A stretch of 64,000 nucleotides of DNA from an uncultured Flavobacteriaceae bacterium. GTDB taxonomy: Bacteria; Bacteroidota; Bacteroidia; Flavobacteriales; Flavobacteriaceae. The stretch spans positions 124,001 through 188,000 of the forward strand of contig CANMLX010000003.1 of the NCBI GenBank assembly GCA_947498845.1, written 5' to 3'. Position numbers and translations under genes: made by a program. The notes below the pieces were generated by a model. The model was not told the origin of the DNA. It worked only from the letters and a program-made list of their open reading frames with translations, and ran no database searches. Shown here piece after piece: positions 18,290-29,300 of the stretch (position 1 is its first letter; each line of letters starts with the position of its first letter).

Positions 18290-20731
18290 CTATTTCTGCT
18301 GTTCTAACGCGACCTCATTGGTCAATCCATCTTTACAGATAAATTCTAAAACCGTAATGTTATTAGCTTGCTGTATCACTTTACCATTACCTTTGATTAC
18401 TTCCCCCACTGGTTTTAAAGACTTGGCTTTATCTACATTCAGATTAAAATCTGTTTGCGATAAATCATTCTGAAAAATAGAGGTGTGCGTAGTATATTCT
18501 GGTAAATCGTTTTGAATATCAGACCCTAAGCAAACAATTAAATCGCCAAAACTAAACCAGCTTTTGGTCGCATAAAACGATTCTAATTTATACTTGTCAT
18601 GCCCACGTATTTTAGCAACAAAAACACCGTTACCATCTGAAAAATCTAAGCCTCCAACAAAAGTTTGGTCGCTTCTTAAATGTTCTTGATAAGCATCATC
18701 ACCCAATTTAAGTGGTTTATTCTCAATATCTTTTAAAGGCGCTTTTACACTGGTAACACCAGGTATCATTGTCCAGTCCCATCCGTTTAAGCCTCTACCA
18801 TTATCAATTTGCTTAAGTCCTGGCTTATCTGGATAAATAATTTCCAGACTTCCCCAATTTTCGAACATACCATATTTCATATTGCCTCTTGAGGAATGCC
18901 ATCCCCAAATTTCCTTTTGAAAAATATAACGACTGTGAGCACCTATTACGGTCATCCAATCGTCTTTTCTATGAATGCCCTTTGCATGATAGGATAATGT
19001 ATGGTGTCCTTGTGGAAAAGTAGCCGTTTCAATGTTTTTATCCAAAAGTGATGCTGCTAATTCAGGCATTTCACGACCTTCCATTTGATAGAAATACATT
19101 TCTGCTATTTCTTTATCAATGTCTTGTTTTCCATCTGGTGTACCCGCCAATGCCATGTATAAAAATTCATAATTATCTCCTGGAGTTAATGATTTAATTC
19201 GGTTATGTGAATAGCTCCACGGAAAGTAATTACGAGAACTGTAAAAATTACGCATGTACAAATTGTGTTTCATGCGTTCATGTGCATCTTCATAAATACG
19301 AAATTCGGTTCCTGAAAGTATATAAATCACCTCAGCTATTTTTGGCATGGTATAACTACCGTAACGCGTTAATGCGGCGTTTGCGTGATGGTAGTGAGAA
19401 CCATCTGGTTTAAACGAATCTGTAAGACCATTAGCGTAGCCTAATCCTAAATTACTGTAATAGGATACTAAGTGTTGCATATCGCGTACTTTTTCAGGAC
19501 CATCTAACAACATTACACACATTAAGTAGCCAATGCTATTGGTGTATAAAGCATCAGACGACATACCAATTACATTATGCCTACCTTTATTTACATCTTC
19601 ATTATAAAATCTATTAAACTCGTATTTTCTTCTTATAAATGCATTGGCTTCTTCTAATTTTCCGATTGCTTTTAACTCATCTTTCATTAAAAAACACATA
19701 TCGGCAAACCCACGTCCGTGGTACCAATCTAAATTGACATCACAATCTATTCCGTGTGCTATCATGTTAAGTACCATGTCTTTTAACACTTCTTTCTGAG
19801 AGGTATTTGATGTCGTTCGATAAGCAATGGCAATGGCTTTTCCTAATTGGTTAAATTTTGACCTTTTTCCACCTGCTTCAAGATGTAACCCGTTTATAGC
19901 TTCTCCGTTTCGGGTAATATTATAATCGGCATATCGCTTTTTTAAATCTTCAAAATCTTTAGTCGGTAATGATTCTTTTGTTTTTTCACCTCCCCATTCT
20001 AATTGCCAAAGGCGTTCTTCAATGGTTTTAAAAGATTGTTGTTGCTCTGGTGTTACTCTATCCTGAAGTGCAAACCAAGGTTGGTACAAATGCCATTCTT
20101 GTTCAATCTCGTCTCCCAAAGCACGCCGTTGCGGATGTAACTTCAATCCTGGCACTAAATGGGTAGGTTTAATTCCTTTTGGACTTTCTCGTTTCAGCAA
20201 TACAATATCATCTAGAAAAATTTCACCTTCTTGGTTTCCTAAAATAGAAAGCTTCATAAAGTCCATATTCTCATGAGGGTTCCCTCTCATATGTCCACGA
20301 GCATAAGGAATGGTAAACTTCCTCCAACCTTTGTAGACTAAATGAATATCTATAAAACAGTCTGTTTTTTCCCCTTTACCAAAACTTACCCTAACAATGG
20401 CATCTTGTTTTTTTTCTGAATAGATAGGAAGTGTAAATACTGCTGGTTCATTGGTAATGGGATAATCTACATGATTCACAGTTACTATGGTATCTACACT
20501 TTGTGGTGCGTAACCAATTTTAGCATTTATTCGTAATTCATCATCAGGTGTAAATTTCCAATGCAACCCATAGTTTCCTGAAACTCTATGTAAACCCGAT
20601 AGATTAATTTCTCCTTTTTTGAATTGTATATTTTTTGGTAGTCCTTCTTCAAAGGAAATAGTCTGAGCTTGTATACTATTCGCAATTACTAATAACATAA
20701 GAGATAATAACCCTAACTTTAATTTTACCAT
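18290..20731 (-). CDS. PL8-type (chondroitinase ABC-like) polysaccharide lyase, short C-terminus
   Basis: The 813-residue protein has a signal peptide (to SIQAQ), an N-terminal carbohydrate-binding-like lyase_N domain (about 25-180, ISFEEGLP and EIFLDDIVLL), an alpha/alpha toroid catalytic domain (about 210-540) and a beta-sandwich part. The segment FKPDGSHYHHANAALTRYGSY aligns with the active-site strip of chondroitinase ABC, putting His448/449 and Tyr460 at the base/acid positions. PL8 enzymes cleave uronic-acid glycans such as chondroitin, hyaluronan, xanthan or, in one subfamily, alginate. It is about 150-200 residues shorter than chondroitinase ABC, apparently lacking much of the last beta domain. 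The start ATG overlaps the GH95 stop by 7 bp, so the two are translationally coupled. Confidence 0.8.
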   Translation of the reverse strand: MVKLKLGLLSLMLLVIANSIQAQTISFEEGLPKNIQFKKGEINLSGLHRVSGNYGLHWKFTPDDELRINAKIGYAPQSVDTIVTVNHVDYPITNEPAVFTLPIYSEKKQDAIVRVSFGKGEKTDCFIDIHLVYKGWRKFTIPYARGHMRGNPHENMDFMKLSILGNQEGEIFLDDIVLLKRESPKGIKPTHLVPGLKLHPQRRALGDEIEQEWHLYQPWFALQDRVTPEQQQSFKTIEERLWQLEWGGEKTKESLPTKDFEDLKKRYADYNITRNGEAINGLHLEAGGKRSKFNQLGKAIAIAYRTTSNTSQKEVLKDMVLNMIAHGIDCDVNLDWYHGRGFADMCFLMKDELKAIGKLEEANAFIRRKYEFNRFYNEDVNKGRHNVIGMSSDALYTNSIGYLMCVMLLDGPEKVRDMQHLVSYYSNLGLGYANGLTDSFKPDGSHYHHANAALTRYGSYTMPKIAEVIYILSGTEFRIYEDAHERMKHNLYMRNFYSSRNYFPWSYSHNRIKSLTPGDNYEFLYMALAGTPDGKQDIDKEIAEMYFYQMEGREMPELAASLLDKNIETATFPQGHHTLSYHAKGIHRKDDWMTVIGAHSRYIFQKEIWGWHSSRGNMKYGMFENWGSLEIIYPDKPGLKQIDNGRGLNGWDWTMIPGVTSVKAPLKDIENKPLKLGDDAYQEHLRSDQTFVGGLDFSDGNGVFVAKIRGHDKYKLESFYATKSWFSFGDLIVCLGSDIQNDLPEYTTHTSIFQNDLSQTDFNLNVDKAKSLKPVGEVIKGNGKVIQQANNITVLEFICKDGLTNEVALEQQK

Positions 20732-23202
20732 GATAACTCTATTGTTTTTGTTTCTCCAGCTTCAAAATTTGTAGAAAAAGTATCTCCTTCCAAACTCACT
20801 GTTTCTCCATTCACTTTTGCTTCTGTAATTGCTTTTCGTAATTGAAAAGTTATGTTTTGCTTTTTTCTACTTGACACCTTTGCTTTCATAGTTTTACCTA
20901 CCATATCCCACTTCAAGTTTTCCACTTTAGCTTGTGTTCTGCATAAAACACCAGAGACGCTTCCTTTTGGAAGTTTTTCAGATAATGCTGGTAAAAATTC
21001 AATAACTCCAGGTTTTGAAAATACTAACATCTCCAATATTACAGCTGGTATTGAGTGTAGCGCATCGGTATTATAAATTACGCCTGGGTTGTGCGATGTT
21101 ACCAAACTATTATACAGATAGTTATTTTTCATGAGAAACAACAAATTACCATATACCAAATCACTCTTTTTTAAGCGAGCCGCTATAAGTGCTGTATGTG
21201 CCAAACCATGGGCACTACCGTTTCCTCGTCCACGTTTTTCAATGGCAATATTTGACGCTTCAAACAATGTTTTTTCTTCTGGCGAAATTTCTAACCCAGG
21301 CCACACAGGATAAAGATGAGAGATATGTCTGTGGTTATAATTATCCTTTAAATTAGGATGTGCCCATTCTTTTAAAGCACCATCCTCATTAATTAAATAA
21401 GGGGGTAACTTTTGCAACATGTCTTGCCAAAGTTCTACCTTCTCTTCTTTTAGATTCAACTCCTTATTTATGGTAACTAAATTGGTGAGTAATTCTCTAA
21501 TGACTGCAACATCCATAGTAGCATTTGCAACAGCTCCCATTCGTTCTCCATTTGGTAATATGGCTTTATTTTCAGGTGAATAAGAAGGTCCTATTAAATA
21601 CTTCCCGTTATCATCATACATGTCCAAAAAATCTTCGTAGAACAACGCGGTTTTCTTCATCATAGGATATAGTCTATTTTGCATAAACTCTTTATCTCCC
21701 GTGCACTGATAGTATTCATAACAGGGCAGTAATAACCATTCAACGCCTGCAGTCCAATAATTCCCAGGCCATTTGCCAAAATGTGTATGATAATTATGCC
21801 TCCCCGAAGTTCGTGTTCCTGATACGTAACCTCTGCATCCAAACAAATTTTTAGCATTCACTTCCCAATCTGGTGCAATACGTTCTAACAATGTAATATA
21901 ACTATTTATAGCTTCTTTTTGATTGGCTAGATTAGCGGCTGCTACTTGTAAATTTACGTTGGCATCTAATGTAAAATCACCAGACCAACGTGGTCTCCAG
22001 CTTCCGTTCCATATCCCCATTAAGTTAGGTGGATTTTTTCCACTACTAGAAATTAAACCGTACACCCCCATATTGAATACTTTTTCAAGTAAATACGGAT
22101 TGATAACTTCTGCTCCTTTTTGGTTAGCTATGAGTGTTTCGTTAGAACCATCTGTAAACCCTGTTTTATCAAGATTTAAGGTAACGCGGTTAAACATTTC
22201 ACCATGTATTGCTTCATGTTTTTTTAAAACCTCATCATAAGATGCTAAACTGTTAATAGTTGTTTTTACTTCTGAAATAACAGACTCTGAAAACGGTTCA
22301 ATAGGAATCACCTTTGCGTAAACCTCAACGTTATCAGCTTCTTCAACAACTATTTTATTGTTTTTAGTCGTTAGAACACCACCTTCATTTTTAATATTCA
22401 CAACTACCTCATAACCTCTATCGACTAATTGATATTTACTCCTAAACGTTATCCAGTGGTTATTTGTAATAGTTTCAGGCTTTTCAATCAAAGGTGTATT
22501 TAGTTGTTCCCATTTATCAGGAAATAGCATTATTATATTTTGCTGAATACCCGATTCTTTATCTTCTTCAGATTGGTTTTCATCAATTTGATGGGCTAAA
22601 GAAAATGCAATGTTGATGTTTTTTTCTTTGCTACTTTTAATCTTTGTAGCAATTACATTATCGGGTCGAGATACAAAAGATGTTCGTTGAAATTGCGTTT
22701 CATCTGCATTCCATGTTATGGTAATCTCTCCACTTTCATAATTTAAGCTTCGTTCGTAACCCGAAACATCTCCTTGAAATTCTTGATTTAAATTTAATAC
22801 ACAGGCAGGGTGATAAGGGTCGGTCCATAAAATATCTTGATATCCTCTGGTTTTAGCATGCTTTAATATTTCGCTTTTCGCTTCAGCGTATTTTTCAGCT
22901 TTAATTAACTGTTTTGCCTTTGACATTATATCACCTACATCAGGAGGTTTTACGCCTTCCGTCCCTATGTATTCGTATAAAAACTCATGGTTGAAAATGA
23001 TTTTCTCATCACGCGGATTTCCATAAACCATAATACCCATTTCTCCGTTTCCACTTATTAACGCATCTTGCCAACGGGAAGCTGGCGCTTCACTAACATT
23101 CGTTTTTTGCTGCTCTATAGTTTCCGTTTTACGGTTGTTACAGGCTATTAGTAACAAAAGAGCTATTACAGAGAAAAAAGTGTTTTTAAAATTAAAAGTC
23201 AT
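20725..23202 (-). CDS. GH95-family glycoside hydrolase (alpha-fucosidase/galactosidase type) lipoprotein
   Basis: The 825-residue protein has a lipoprotein signal (LLLLIACNN, Cys21), an N-terminal beta-sandwich (about 40-290; RWQDALISGNGEMGIMVYG) and an (alpha/alpha)6 catalytic domain. GH95 landmarks are NLMGIWNGSWRPRWSGDFTL with DANVN, IGPSYSPENK and HRHISHLYPVWPG. GH95 enzymes are inverting and remove alpha-1,2-L-fucose or alpha-L-galactose. This member has DANVNLQ where many have NINxQMNYW, so specificity could differ. It lies 5 bp after the beta-helix/GH43 gene and overlaps the PL8-type gene, inside the PUL operon. It implies fucose- or L-galactose-type side groups on the target glycan. 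Confidence 0.85.
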   Translation of the reverse strand: MTFNFKNTFFSVIALLLLIACNNRKTETIEQQKTNVSEAPASRWQDALISGNGEMGIMVYGNPRDEKIIFNHEFLYEYIGTEGVKPPDVGDIMSKAKQLIKAEKYAEAKSEILKHAKTRGYQDILWTDPYHPACVLNLNQEFQGDVSGYERSLNYESGEITITWNADETQFQRTSFVSRPDNVIATKIKSSKEKNINIAFSLAHQIDENQSEEDKESGIQQNIIMLFPDKWEQLNTPLIEKPETITNNHWITFRSKYQLVDRGYEVVVNIKNEGGVLTTKNNKIVVEEADNVEVYAKVIPIEPFSESVISEVKTTINSLASYDEVLKKHEAIHGEMFNRVTLNLDKTGFTDGSNETLIANQKGAEVINPYLLEKVFNMGVYGLISSSGKNPPNLMGIWNGSWRPRWSGDFTLDANVNLQVAAANLANQKEAINSYITLLERIAPDWEVNAKNLFGCRGYVSGTRTSGRHNYHTHFGKWPGNYWTAGVEWLLLPCYEYYQCTGDKEFMQNRLYPMMKKTALFYEDFLDMYDDNGKYLIGPSYSPENKAILPNGERMGAVANATMDVAVIRELLTNLVTINKELNLKEEKVELWQDMLQKLPPYLINEDGALKEWAHPNLKDNYNHRHISHLYPVWPGLEISPEEKTLFEASNIAIEKRGRGNGSAHGLAHTALIAARLKKSDLVYGNLLFLMKNNYLYNSLVTSHNPGVIYNTDALHSIPAVILEMLVFSKPGVIEFLPALSEKLPKGSVSGVLCRTQAKVENLKWDMVGKTMKAKVSSRKKQNITFQLRKAITEAKVNGETVSLEGDTFSTNFEAGETKTIELSW

Positions 23203-23207
23203 TTAGG

Positions 23208-26200
23208 TTACCGTTTTTTTTCTACCCAGTCAAAATCTGTATAAGCGCCTTTATCAGATTCAGCAAACAATCCAATATATACACCTGTAAATCCACCTGC
23301 TGTTTCAGAACTTAAATATCTGGTATCTAATTTTCCAAAGGCTTTAAAATCAATCCCATTTGTTGAATACCAGAAATTATAGTATCGCGCTGTTGTTTCA
23401 ACTTTTAGGTATATTTTATTTTGTGTAAATTCCATTTCCGATGCATTAAAATCCAGATGACCTAATTTAGAACGAAGCACAAGTTTTTGTTGTCCTTTTG
23501 AACGTTTTATCATTAAATCATAATGATGCAAGTTATTCATAAAAATGCTTAACCCTGTATTGATGTCTTTTTTAGAACCGTCTAATTCCAGTGAGGTAGT
23601 AAATGATGATTCTGAATTAGTTTGTCGTTGCCCTATAAATGTTGGCGAACCAATATCATCTAGTTTTACTTTAGAACCTTTTAATCTTAAATACCCTTTT
23701 CGTGCTGAAAGCGAATAATTAGCTTCTTCTGGATTACGAATAAAATTCCAATCTAAATCTAACGGACCATCAAGATTGTCTTTAGTTGCTTCTTTTGGAA
23801 ATGGTTTTAAAGGTAGTGTTGGCGTTTTCATTTCTATGTCTATACTACCTGTACCATTAATAACAGGCCATGTGTTTTTCTCCCAACTCACTGGTGTTAA
23901 ATACGTTTCCCGCCCTGTAACATGGTGACGATATACTACGGGTCTAAAACCTAGAATTACAGCCCACCAAGAACCATCATGAGCCTGTACAAAGTCTGCG
24001 TGTCCTGTACCCTGTATTGGGTTTCTTTTAGTGGTTTCATTGGCATGTGTTAGAATAGGGTTTGCTGGATTTGAAGTGTAGGGTCCATAAAGATTTTTGC
24101 TTCTGGCAATGGTTACCTTATGCCCGTATTGTGTTCCTCCTTCTGCTGCTACCATATAATAAAATCCATCTTTTTTATAAATATGTGGTGCTTCAGGGAA
24201 ACGTCCTCCTGTACCTTCCCAAACATTTATAACTTCTGAAAGGTTTTTTCCTGTTTTTAAATCTACCTCAGCCATAATTAAGGCACTACCGTCTGTAGTA
24301 GTTACATGACATTTACCATCTTCCCAAAATAATGAAGGGTCGTATCCTTTTATTTCGAGCCATACGGGTTCTGACCATTCGCCTGCTGGGTCATTGGTAT
24401 ATACCAGAAAATTACCTTTTCCTGTAACATTAGTCGTCACCATGTAAAATAAGCCGTTATGATAACGCAATGTTGGCGCGTAAATACCTCCTGAAGCTTT
24501 ACAGCCTTCTAAATCTACTTGGGATTTTCTAGTCAAGGCGTGTCCTATTTTTTTCCAGTTGATTAAATCCCGACTATGAAAAATAGGCACTGCTGGAAAA
24601 TATTCAAAAGAGCTTGTTGCCAAATAATAATCTTCTCCTACTCTGCATGCACTCGGGTCTGGATAAAAGCCAGGGATTATTGGATTTTTAAATCCTGAAT
24701 TGGCTTCCCTCTGCGCTTCGTAAAGCGATTTAGGAAACACCTTTCCGTTTAGAGATTCTACAGTAATTAATCGTTCTGAACGATTATTATCTGTGCCATT
24801 AATTACAAACTTCCCATCGTTGGCACGCATACCAACTATAATACTTGATGGATAGGATATATGATGGTCTATCCTATCTGTTTTACTCCAAGGCCAATGT
24901 TTAAAAAGTTCTTTTGTCCCACCTATATCTGTAGATTCCACGTTCCACCATACATTGCCTGTACTGGTATGAGGAAAATTAAATGGGGCTCCACCACCAT
25001 AGATAAATCTTAAACCTGTTATTTCTTCAAATAAATTGTACGATGCTGGTCCGTAGGTATAATGCGCAAATCCATGAAAATCAAAATCGCCTTCACCTTC
25101 TGTTTGTTTTTCCATTTTTATTTTTCGAAAAACATTTGCAGTGGCATTTCCTTCACCACTCAATACATGTGAAAAATTCATCTGAATGTTCACATTTTGA
25201 ATAAGGTTATCTGTGGCATGGGCGTAAACTTTAATACCAGAATGTCCGTGCTTACCTGTTATATTTATAGAATCTAGGGTTACATTTCTACTATCTTGAA
25301 GATAAATTGGATTTGTGTAATTGTCTATAGTTACATGCTTCATCCAACCATGTGCTACTCTACAAAAGTTAACTGCATTCCAACCATAATCTACTTCTCG
25401 GTTTGCGTGGTGTTTATAGTTTGCATCCCAAGCAGATTCAAAACGAAGATTTTCTATCCCTACATTACGCACCATTGGAGCTTCTAATACTGTAGGCTGA
25501 AATTCCATATCTATGTCCATAAGTAATGGTTGACGCAATAAAATTTGGTCATTAGAAATAATACGTTCTATTTCTACCAATGCCTGAAAAGAGGCTACGC
25601 CTTCTTTTCCCGCTTTGTTAACCGATTCTAAATCTGATGTAATTTCCTCATCTGTATAATTGAGTATTTTTTTGATAAGCTTGTTGCTACCATTAGTATT
25701 ATACATGACTAACAATATTACATCTCCAGCTTTTAAAGCTGTAGCGTTTTTAACTCTTAAATTCTTACTTCCTTTTACCGCTTTATGAGTTATTTGGGTA
25801 ATAATTGGTGCTTCATAAATTTTCGCTTCGCTTTTTTTACTAAGCTTTGCGCCATTATACTTTAAAGGCGCAGCTCCCCAAAAATAATCTACACCTTGTA
25901 TGTTGTATCCGTAACGTATTAATGTAGGAGATAACCATGGGTTTGGAACTTCTTGTAACAAACTCGTACTATTGAAAAAAATGGTACCATCTTCATCTTG
26001 TCCCTCTCCTCTTATAACAATATTATCGTAATCTATTTTTAGGAAATCTACTTTGTCAGGATTAGTATTGAATATATATTTTCCCTTCGGAAAATACAAT
26101 ATACCTCCACCATTCTTTCCTGTTTCATCTAATAAGGTTTGCACTTTTTGGGTAAGGTCTTTTCCCGTATTGGGAGCAATACCTTTACTGGTTACATCTA

Positions 26201-26384
26201 TGATATTTTCTGGATATTGAAAATCTTGTTCGCCAAATGCATACCCAGCTTTTGAAAAGTCAATAAGTGATGATTTCTTAGGTTCTTCAATATAAGATTT
26301 GAAAATTTTAGATTGGATTTGAGAGTGAGTTACCATAACAAACATAAAGGCAACTATGGTAAATTTAAGTTTTTGTTTTTGCAT
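23208..26384 (-). CDS. Fusion of a beta-helix domain with a GH43 hydrolase
   Basis: The 1058-residue protein has a signal peptide and a right-handed beta-helix half (about 40-560; GGGILYFPKGKYIFNTN, NIVIRGEGQDEDGTIFF, MRNVGIENLRFES-type coils) paralogous to the separate gene at 29778-31334. The second half (about 568-860) is a GH43 five-bladed propeller with the full triad in context: base Asp in PGFYPDPSACR, Asp in GYDPSLFWEDG and acid Glu in RFPEAPHIYKKDGFYY. A beta-sandwich (about 870-1058) follows, as in xylosidase/arabinofuranosidase-type GH43. It would remove xylose- or arabinose-like units while the helix binds or cleaves the uronate backbone. It sits 11 bp after GH2. Confidence 0.85.
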   Translation of the reverse strand: MQKQKLKFTIVAFMFVMVTHSQIQSKIFKSYIEEPKKSSLIDFSKAGYAFGEQDFQYPENIIDVTSKGIAPNTGKDLTQKVQTLLDETGKNGGGILYFPKGKYIFNTNPDKVDFLKIDYDNIVIRGEGQDEDGTIFFNSTSLLQEVPNPWLSPTLIRYGYNIQGVDYFWGAAPLKYNGAKLSKKSEAKIYEAPIITQITHKAVKGSKNLRVKNATALKAGDVILLVMYNTNGSNKLIKKILNYTDEEITSDLESVNKAGKEGVASFQALVEIERIISNDQILLRQPLLMDIDMEFQPTVLEAPMVRNVGIENLRFESAWDANYKHHANREVDYGWNAVNFCRVAHGWMKHVTIDNYTNPIYLQDSRNVTLDSINITGKHGHSGIKVYAHATDNLIQNVNIQMNFSHVLSGEGNATANVFRKIKMEKQTEGEGDFDFHGFAHYTYGPASYNLFEEITGLRFIYGGGAPFNFPHTSTGNVWWNVESTDIGGTKELFKHWPWSKTDRIDHHISYPSSIIVGMRANDGKFVINGTDNNRSERLITVESLNGKVFPKSLYEAQREANSGFKNPIIPGFYPDPSACRVGEDYYLATSSFEYFPAVPIFHSRDLINWKKIGHALTRKSQVDLEGCKASGGIYAPTLRYHNGLFYMVTTNVTGKGNFLVYTNDPAGEWSEPVWLEIKGYDPSLFWEDGKCHVTTTDGSALIMAEVDLKTGKNLSEVINVWEGTGGRFPEAPHIYKKDGFYYMVAAEGGTQYGHKVTIARSKNLYGPYTSNPANPILTHANETTKRNPIQGTGHADFVQAHDGSWWAVILGFRPVVYRHHVTGRETYLTPVSWEKNTWPVINGTGSIDIEMKTPTLPLKPFPKEATKDNLDGPLDLDWNFIRNPEEANYSLSARKGYLRLKGSKVKLDDIGSPTFIGQRQTNSESSFTTSLELDGSKKDINTGLSIFMNNLHHYDLMIKRSKGQQKLVLRSKLGHLDFNASEMEFTQNKIYLKVETTARYYNFWYSTNGIDFKAFGKLDTRYLSSETAGGFTGVYIGLFAESDKGAYTDFDWVEKKR

Positions 26385-26395
26385 TTCTTTAGTGA

Positions 26396-29300
26396 CTATT
26401 TTACTGGGTCTATTATTAGTGAAAATTCCATTTCTTCAACAGGCACTACATGCTCTGGTCTTTTATGTCTTGGCATGTTTCCTACTCCACTGTGTTTATA
26501 ATCTATATGTAAATGAACGTTTCCGTCCTTTTTAAGGTCAATAGTATGTTCGGCATTGTCTAAATCGGTTTCTGAATATGGACTTGCTGTAAAATTGTAT
26601 AACTCATTCTTCTCTTTTTCCAAAGTAAAGCGTAAGCCATTCCCTTTATTGGTTCTTGTTTCCATCCAACGCGTATCGGTATGGTTACCATTAGCCTGCG
26701 GAAAAATGTATGGGGTATGCAACTCATCTATAGTTGCATTGTATTCTGCAACCAAAGTTGAAGAATTTCTATCAATGTAATTTTCATGTGGTCCACGGCC
26801 ATACCATGTTACATTATTATAAGGATTGGTAAGTGTTACATCCCATCCAAAACGAGGAATATCTGTCATGTTAAATGATAATAATCGTTTTGTTGGAATT
26901 GCTTTAGTTGAAATTTTCAAACCAGAATTGGCTGTGAATTCATAGGTGATTTCCAACTCAAAAAGTGCTTTTGATTTTGCAGTCAGTTCACTTTTTACAA
27001 CAATAGTATTTTTATCAACGTTGATTTCTTTGAGTGTATTGGTGGTGGCATTTAAACCTGCTTTGTTCCATTTATCAAAATATTCTACATAACTACCACC
27101 CCATCCAGAAATATCGTTATCGGTCACAGAACGCCATGTATTGATTATTGGTGCTTCTGCCAATACTTCAGTGCCATTTACTATCCAAGAGGTAAGTCCT
27201 CCTGTTTTTTTGTTAAAGGTGAAAGTAGATTTTTTGTTTTTGACTACCACTATTTCTCCTTTTTCTGAAACCTTGATTTTATTTGTTAGTGTTGCTTTTT
27301 CAGACTTGAATGCAGATAACGGAATTTGCTCCCAAGCTATTTCATGGTTCACTGGAATGCCCAATTGCGCTTCTTTTGTGAAGGCTCTAAAATTGATTAA
27401 TTTCTCACCTTTGGCTTGTAATGCACTTGCGGCAATGTTTAGGGTAATTTCTTTGTCACTTTGTGGCACCAGCGAAACATCAAAATTGCCTTCTGATGTT
27501 TTTTTACCATCTATTAACAATTCCCACTTAAAATTATAGGCATCAAGATTCGTGAAATACGAATAGTTGGTCACCTTGAATTTGAGGTTTTCTGTATTTA
27601 AAGCTTCAAATTTTATATCGGCATATACTTTTTTAACCTGAATTAGTTTTGGTGTTGGTTTTCTATCGGGTTGAACAATTCCATTGATGCAAAAATGCTC
27701 CTGCATGGTTTTTCCTGATAGCTTTCCGTAATCATAAAACGTTTTACCATCTTTTTCCATTTCCCACCCTTGGTCAACAAAATCCCATATAAAACCACCT
27801 TGTAATTTCTTATACTTTGGGTCACGCATAATGTCCCATAACTGGTCTAGTTGCCCTATTGCGTTCCCCATAGAATGGGCATACTCTTTAACAATAACCG
27901 ACTTCCCTTTGGCACCAAAATGACGCATTAACTTTTCGTAGTTCACATAGCCATGTCCTAAAATATCTGAGGAAACTTCTAATTGATGTGTCTTGTCCTC
28001 TGCATCATTGTAAACCAATCGCGAAGGGTCACGTTGTTTTAACCAGTGATATGTCGCTTCGGTATTGTCACCCACCAAAGTCTCATTCCCACAGGACCAA
28101 ATAATGACTGAAGGATGGTTTTTATCGCGCTCTAACATGCGCTGTACTCTATCTAAATGTGTTCCTTTCCATTCAGGCAAGTTGTGATAATCACCTTGAT
28201 AATGGGTCTCTATTCCTGCTTCGTCCATCACGTAAATACCATACGTATCACATAATTCTAAAAAATAGGGATGTGCTGGGTAAAAACAGGCGCGCACTGC
28301 ATTAATATTGTTTTGCTTCATTAAAATCACCTCTTTTTCTAAAGTCTCATAACTAGAAGCTTGTGCATTTTTACCGTCCCACCCGTAAGCGTTAACGCCT
28401 TTAACTCTTACCGATTGTCCGTTTACCAATAGTAGTTCGTTTTCAAGAGCGACCGTTCTAAAACCAGTATTACATGCCATAGCTTCAAGAATATTTCCGT
28501 TTTGGGTAAGCTCTAAAACTGTGCGATATAAGTTTGGTTTTTCTGCACTCCAGAGTTTTACATCTGCTACTTTGGTAGTCATTTCCACTTCATCTGAGGC
28601 ATTTTTCAAAAGGTCGGAAACTGGGACAGATTGTGTAGCTATTTCATTTTCTTCGGCATCATATAGGCGTGCGGTGAGTTGTAATCCTCGATACGGATTG
28701 TCTTGTTTATTGATGATACGCGCTTTCACCTTCCAGTTGCCATTCATATCGCCATTTACCTCAAAATCTTCTACATAGGTTGGAGAGCGGAATACGAGAT
28801 ATACATCTCTAAAAATACCACTTAAACGCCAGTAATCTTCATTTTCTAAGATAACGCTAGTCGCTTTACGATACACTTTTACAGCAATAGTATTCTCTCC
28901 AGATTGCAATTGTTTGGTGATATCAAATTCTACAGGAAGCGCTACACCTTCGGAATATCCCATTTCTTCACCATTCACATAGGCATGCATTCCCGTACGC
29001 ACTCCTGTAAAATACAAGAAGACGCGTTTATTGATTAAATCGGTTCTTGGAATGTTAACATTGATTCTGTAGCAACCTACATCGTCAGGTTCTATACCCA
29101 TACTGGTATTGGCGTAAATTGGAACGCCAAACCCTTGTCTTTCCCAATTGGAAGGCACTTTTATATCGTCCCAACTGCTTACGTTATAGGTTGGTTTTTC
29201 AAATCCTTGTGGAATATTTTCTTTGCCTTCTACAAACTTAAATTTCCAGACACCATTGAGAGATTTTATCTGGTCAGACTCCAAATACTTAGCAGTTAAA

